Shown here piece by piece: positions 58,870-64,000 of a stretch of DNA of 64,000 nt. The stretch's first letter is position 1. Each line of letters begins with the position of its first letter. The stretch covers positions 124,001-188,000 of the forward strand of contig JAWQEG010000082.1 of NCBI GenBank assembly GCA_033782935.1. The letters run 5' to 3'. The DNA comes from Petrolisthes cinctipes. Its lineage: Eukaryota > Arthropoda > Malacostraca > Decapoda > Porcellanidae. The translations under genes were made by a program, and so were the position numbers. The notes under the pieces are model-generated. The model was not told where the DNA came from and made no database searches. It was given only the letters and a program-made list of their open reading frames with translations.

Positions 58870-60873
58870 GTGTTAGAGTATTTTCAAAATACATGCTCAA
58901 AACATACTGAAAATCGATCTTTTAGGTGCACAAAAGTCGATATGTGCATGCATCTTCAGTACCCGTTTATATCTCAAATTCAGGCTCAATACACCCGAAA
59001 ATTCAATATTTTGGGGTCCCAGAAGCAATCTGTACATGCCTACTCAGTGTTAGAGTATTTTCAAAATACAGGCCCAAAACATGCTGAAAATCGATATTTT
59101 AGATGCCCAAAGTCAATATGTGCATGTATCTTCTGTACCCGTTTATATCTCAAATTCAGGCTCAAAACACCCGAAAATTCAATATTTTGGGGTCCCAGAA
59201 GCAATCTGTACATGCCTACACAGTGCTAGAATATTTTCAAAATATAGGCTAAAAACATGCTAAAAATCGACATTTTAGGTGCCAAAAAATCGATATTTCA
59301 AATTCAGTCCCAAAACACCCGAAAATTCGATATTTAGAGGTCCCAGAAGGTATCTGTACATGCCTACTCCGTGTTAGAGTATTTTCAAAATACAGGCCAA
59401 AAACATACTGAAAATCGATCTTTTAGGTGCCCAAAAGTCGATATGTGCATGCATCTTCGGTACCCGTGTATATCTCAAATTCTGGCCCTAAACACCCGAA
59501 AATTCGATATTTTGGGGTCCCAGAAGCGATCAGTACATGCCTACTCCGTGTTAGAGTATTTTCAAAATTCAGGCCCAAAACATGCTGAAAATCGATATTT
59601 TTGGTGCCCAAAGTCAATATGTGCATGTATCTTCTGTACCCGTTTATATCTCAAATTCAGGCTCAAAACACCCGAAAATTCAATATTTTGGGGTCCCAGA
59701 AGCAATCTGTACATGCCTACTCAGTGCTAGAATATTTTCAAAATATAGGCTAAAAACATGCTAAAAATCGATCTTTTAGGTGCCAAAAAGTCGATATCTC
59801 AAATTCAGTCCCAAAACACCCGAAAATTCGATATTTAGGGGTCCCAGAAGCTATCTGTACATGCCTACTCCGTGTTAGAGTATTTTCAAAATACATGCTC
59901 AAAACATACTGAAAATCGATCTTTTAGGTGCACAAAAGTCGATATGTGCATGCATCTTCAGTACCCGTTTATATCTCAAATTCAGGCTCAAAACACCCGA
60001 AAATTCAATATTTTGGGGTCCCAGAAGCAATCTGTACATGCCTACTCAGTGTTAGAGTATTTTCAAAATACAGGCCCAAAACATGCTGAAAATCGATATT
60101 TTAGATGCCCAAAGTCAATATGTGCATGTATTTTCTGTACCCGTTTATATCTCAAATTCAGGCTCAAAACACCCGAAAATTCAATATTTTGGGGTCCCAG
60201 AAGCAATCTGTACATGCCTACACAGTGCTAGAATATTTTCAAAATATAGGCTAAAAACATGCTAAAAATCGACATTTTAGGTGCCAAAAAATCGATATTT
60301 CAAATTCAGTCCCAAAACACCCGAAAATTCGATATTTAGAGGTCCCAGAAGGTATCTGTACATGGCTACTCCGTGTTAGAGTATTTTCAAAAGACAGGCC
60401 TGAAACATACTGAAAATCGATCTTTTTGGTGCCCAAAAGTCGATATGTACATGCATCTTCTGTACCCGTTTATATCTCAAATTCTGGCCCTAAACACCCG
60501 AAAATTCGATATTTTGGGGTCCCAGAAGCGATCTGTACATGCCTACTCCGTGTTAGAGTATTTTCAAAGTTCAGGCCCAAAACATGCTTAAAATCGATAT
60601 TTTTGGTGCCCAAAGTCAATATGTGCATGTATCTTCTGTACCCGTTTATATCTGAAATTCAGGCTCAAAACACCCGAAAATTCAATATTTTGGGGTCCCA
60701 GAAGCAATCTGTACATGCCTACTCAGTGCTAGAATATTTTCAAAATATAGGCTAAAAACATGCTAAAAATCGATCTTTTAGGTGCCAAAAAGTCGATATC
60801 TCAAATTCAGTCCCAAAACACCCGAAAATTCGATATTTAGGGGTCCCAGAAGCGATCTGTACATGCCTACTCC
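58870..60873 (+). repeat. Four regular trimers (two hexamers)
   Basis: Trimers start at 58870 (A2-B2-C1), 59371 (A1-B1-C2), 59872 (A2-B2-C1) and 60373 (A1-B1-C2), each 501 bp. The A1 at 59371 carries 'cttcggtacccgtgtat' and 'gatcagtacatgcc', linking it to the 973-bp units. The A1 at 60373 reads 'aaaagacaggcctgaaac', shared in part with 62205. Confidence 0.84.
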
Positions 60874-62694
60874 GTATTAGAGTATTTTCAAAATACATGC
60901 TCAAAACATACTGAAAATCGATCTTTTAGGTGCACAAAAGTCGATAGGTGCATGCATCTTCAGTACCCGTTTATATCTCAAATTCAGGCTCAAAACACCC
61001 GAAAATTCAATATTTTGGGGTCCCAGAAGCAATCTGTACATGCATACTCAGTGTTAGAGTATTTTCAAAATACAGGCCTATAACATGCTGAAAATCGATA
61101 TTTTAGATGCCAAAAAGTCGATATCTCAAATTCAGTCCCAAAACACCCGAAAATTCGATATTTTGGGGTCTCAGAAGCAATCTGTACATGCCTACTAACT
61201 GTTAGAGTATTTTCAAAATACAGGCCAAAAACATACTGAAAATCGATCTTTTAGGTGCCCAAAAGTCGATATGTGCATTCATCTTCTGTACCCGTTTATA
61301 TCTCAAATTCTGGCCCTAAACACCCGAAAATTCGATATTTTGGGGTCCCAGAAGCGATCTGTACATGCTTACTCCGTGTTAGAGTATTTTCAAAATTCAT
61401 GCCCAAAACATACTTGAAAAAAACCGATATTTTTGGTGCCCAAAGTCATTATGTGCATGTATCTTCTGTACCCGTTTATATCTCAAATTCAGGCTCAAAA
61501 CACCCGAAAATTCAATATTTTGGGGTTTTAGAAGAAATCTGTACATGCCTACTCAGTGCTAGAATATTTTCAAACTATAGGCTAAAAACATGCTAAAAAT
61601 CGATCTTTTAGGTGCCAAAAAGTCGATATCTCAAATTCAGTCCCAAAACACCCGAAAATTCGATATTTAGGGGTCCCAGAAGCGATCTGTACATGCCTAC
61701 TCCGTGTTAGAGTATTTTCAAAATACATGCTCAAAACATACTAAAAATCGATCTTTTAGGTGCACAAAAGTCGATATGTGCATGCATCTTCAGTACCCTT
61801 TTATATCTCAAATTCAGGCTCAAAACACCCGAAAATTCAATATTTTGGGGTCCCAGAAGCAATCTGTACATGCCTACTCAGTGTTAGAGTATTTTCAAAA
61901 TACAGGCCCAAAACATGCTGAAAATCGATATTTTAGATGCCCAAAGTCAATATGTGCATGTATCTTCTGTACCCGTTTATATCTCAAATTCAGGCTCAAA
62001 ACACCCGAAAATTCAATATTTTGGGGTCCCAGAAGCAATCTGTACATGCCTACACAGTGCTAGAATATTTTCAAAATATAGGCTAAAAACATGCTAAAAA
62101 TCGACATTTTAGGTGCCAAAAAATCGATATCTCAAATTTAGTCCCAAAACACCCGAAAATTCGTTATTTAGAGGTCCCAGAAGGTATCTGTACATGCCTA
62201 CTCCGTGTTAGAGTATTTTCAAAATACAGGCCTGAAACATACTGAAAATCGATCTTTTAGTCGATATGTGCTTGCATCTTCTGTACCCGTTTATATCTCA
62301 AATTCTGGCCCTAAACACCCGAAAATTCGATATTTTGGGGTCCCAGAAGCGATCTGTACATGCCTACTCCGTGTTAGAGTATTTTCAAAATTCAGGCCCA
62401 AAACATGCTGAAAATCGATATATTTGGTGCCCAAAGTCAATATGTGCATGTATCTTCTGTACCCGTTTATATCTCAAATTCAGGCTCAAAACACCCGAAA
62501 ATTCAATATTTTGGGGTCCCAGAAGCAATCTGTACATGCCTACTCAGTGCTAGAATATTTTCAAAATATAGGCTAAAAACATGCTAAAAATCGATCTTTT
62601 TGGTGCCAAAAAGTCGATATCTCAAATTCAGTCCCAAAACACCCGAAAATTCGATATTTAGGGGTCCCAGAAGCGATCTGTACATGCCTACTCC
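60874..62694 (+). repeat. More mutated HOR segment
   Basis: Monomers: A2 60874 ('gtattagag'), B2/C mosaic 61051 (148 bp), A1 61199 ('actgttagag'), B1 61376 (180 bp, with an insertion at 'acttgaaaaaaaccg'), C2 61556, A2 61704, B2 61881, C1 62057, A1 62205 (166 bp, 11 bp lost at 'ttttagtcgatatg'), B1 62371 and C2 62547. The B1 at 61376 also has 'ggggttttagaagaaatc'. The density of private changes is visibly higher than in adjacent trimers. Confidence 0.8.
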
Positions 62695-64000
62695 GTGTTA
62701 GAGTATTTTCAAAATACATGCTCAAAACATACTGAAAATCGATCTCTTACGTGCACAAAAGTCGATATGTGCATACATCTTCAGTTTCCGTTTATATCTC
62801 AAATTCAGGCTCAAAATACCCGAAAATTCAATATTTTGGGGTCCCAGAAGCAATCTGTACATGCCTACTCAGTGTTAGAGTATTTTCAAAATACAGGCCC
62901 AAAACATGCTGAAAATCGATATTTTAGATGCCCAAAGTCAATATGTGCATGTATCTTCTGTACCCGTTTATATCTCAAATTCAGGCTCAAAACACCCGAA
63001 AATTCAATATTTTGGGGTCCCAGAAGCAATCTGTACATGCCTACACAGTGCTAGAATATTTTCAGAATATAGGCTAAAAACATGCTAAAAATCGACATTT
63101 TAGGTGCCAAAAAATCGATATCTCAAATTCAGTCCCAAAACACCCGAAAATTCGATATTTAGAGGTCCCAGAAGGTATCTGTACATGCCTACTCCGTGTT
63201 AGAGTATTTTCAAAATACAGGCCAAAAACATACTGAAAATCGATCTTTTAGGTGCCCAAAAGTCGATATGTGCATGCATCTTCTGTACCCGTTTATATCT
63301 CAAATTCTGGCCCTAAACACCCGAAAATTCGATATTTTGGGGTCCCAGAAGCGATATGTACATGCCTACTCCGTGTTAGAGTATTTTCAAAATTCAGGCC
63401 CAAAACATGCTGAAAATCGATATTTTTGGTGCCCAAAGTCAATATGTGCATGTATCTTTTGTACCCGTTTATATCTCAAATTCAGGCTCAAAACACCCGA
63501 AAATTCAATATTTTGGGGTCCCAGAAGCAATCTGTACATGCCTACTCAGTGCTAGAATATTTTCAAAATATAGGCTAAAAACATGCTAAAAATCGATCTT
63601 TTAGGTGCCAAAAAGTCGATATCTCAAATTCAGTACCAAAACACCCGAAAATTCGATATTTAGGGGTCCCAGAAGCGATCTGTACATGCCTACTCCGTGT
63701 TAGAGTATTTTCAAAATACAGGCCCAAAACATACTGAAAATCGATCTTTTAGGTGCACAAAAGTCGATATGTGTATGCATCTTCAGTACCCGTTTATATC
63801 TCAAATTCAGGCTCAAAACACCCGAAAATTCAATATTTTGGGGTCCCAGAAGCAATCTGTACATGCCTACTCAGTGCTAGAATATTTTCAAAATATAGGC
63901 TAAAAATATGCTAAAAATCGATCTTTTAGGTGCCAAAAAGTCGATATCTCAAATTCAGTCCCAAAACACCCGAAAATTCGATATTTAGGGGTCCCAGAAG
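62695..64000 (+). repeat. Right edge: two trimers, an A2 and a truncated C2
   Basis: Trimers start at 62695 (A2-B2-C1; A2 with 'gatctcttacgtgc' and 'cagtttccgttta') and 63196 (A1-B1-C2). An A2 with the A/B2 opening 'acaggcccaaaacatactg' (63697) runs directly into C2 (63874), which is cut by the window end. The array clearly continues beyond it. Confidence 0.83.

Larger units (their letters stand above)
1..64000 (+). repeat. Tandem satellite DNA array with multi-level higher-order repeat structure
   Basis: Every stretch of the window can be read as a copy of one monomer family beginning GTGTTAGAG or GTGCTAGAA, with three length classes (177, 176 and 148 bp) and a dominant A-B-C trimer of 501 bp. 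Dividing the window by the mean monomer length gives roughly 380 monomers, an estimate. All copies lie head to tail in one orientation. No non-satellite insertion, transposon, gene or unique sequence was found, and neither array edge is inside the window. Such arrays are typical of eukaryotic centromeric or heterochromatic DNA. The family was not recognised, and species and chromosomal location cannot be read from the sequence. Confidence 0.98.

Noticed and set aside
1..64000. CRISPR array
   Set aside because: The repeats are contiguous monomers of 148-177 bp with no unique spacers, and no cas genes are present.
1..64000. LTR retrotransposon or transposon tandem array
   Set aside because: There is no coding domain, primer-binding site, polypurine tract or terminal inverted repeat, and copies are joined head to tail without target-site duplications.
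1..64000. rDNA spacer, 5S rDNA or tRNA clusters
   Set aside because: No rRNA-like block, no tRNA cloverleaf and no A/B box arrangement was seen in any monomer class.
1..64000. Telomeric or simple-sequence repeats
   Set aside because: No TTTAGGG, TTAGGG or other short-motif runs are present. 'tttagggg' in C monomers is a single occurrence per monomer.

Overview
The whole window, from the first base to the last, is one uninterrupted satellite-DNA array. I find no gene, RNA gene, transposon, unique-sequence island or inverted segment. All monomers lie in the same orientation and the array runs off both edges. Composition is A+T-rich (about 63% in one monomer counted by hand). A 64-kb array of roughly 176-bp monomers in higher-order repeats (HORs) means nuclear DNA of a eukaryote, most likely centromeric or other constitutive heterochromatin. 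I do not recognise the satellite family. Frequent CAAAA motifs and A/T tracts are common in plant satellites, so a plant is my weak guess, but an animal cannot be excluded.

The array has at least five nested levels. (1) Two diverged half-units of about 88-89 bp form the monomer. (2) There are three monomer classes: A (177 bp), B (176 bp) and C (148 bp, equal to an A-type monomer with a 29-bp internal deletion). (3) A-B-C form a 501-bp trimer. (4) Each class has two subtypes (A1/A2, B1/B2, C1/C2) that tend to alternate, giving a 1002-bp hexamer A1-B1-C2-A2-B2-C1, or 992 bp where a 10-bp deletion shortens B1. (5) Blocks of 0.97 to 7.6 kb containing many monomers have been duplicated again and share private variants.

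Layout: 1-8955 is mostly regular trimers, with tetramers (A-B-B-C) at 3607-4959 and B-C dimers at 6963-7610. Segments 8956-10737 and 14225-16004 are related copies, as are about 16.63-18.40 kb and 21.61-23.38 kb. Two tandem 1807-bp, 11-monomer units occupy 27304-30917. A triplicated block follows at 31596-41.6 kb: a 4470-bp copy, a 3478-bp copy lacking exactly one hexamer, and a partial third copy. At 41705-42679 the array switches to 325-bp A-C dimers. From 45008 to 54948 a nested duplication is seen (Y-X-X-Y', X = 2804 bp, Y and Y' 7612 bp apart). At 55951-58869 there are three 973-bp units. The right end, 58870-64000, returns to 501-bp trimers with a slightly more mutated patch at 60874-62694.

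The long open frames seen on reading the + strand are a by-product of the repeat: A is 177 bp (59 codons), so frame is kept from A into B and a stop falls at the start of C. They are not annotated as genes. Monomer boundaries are set by convention at the G of the GTGTTAGAG or GTGCTAGAA motif. All calls come from reading the sequence by eye, so percentages and copy counts are estimates.
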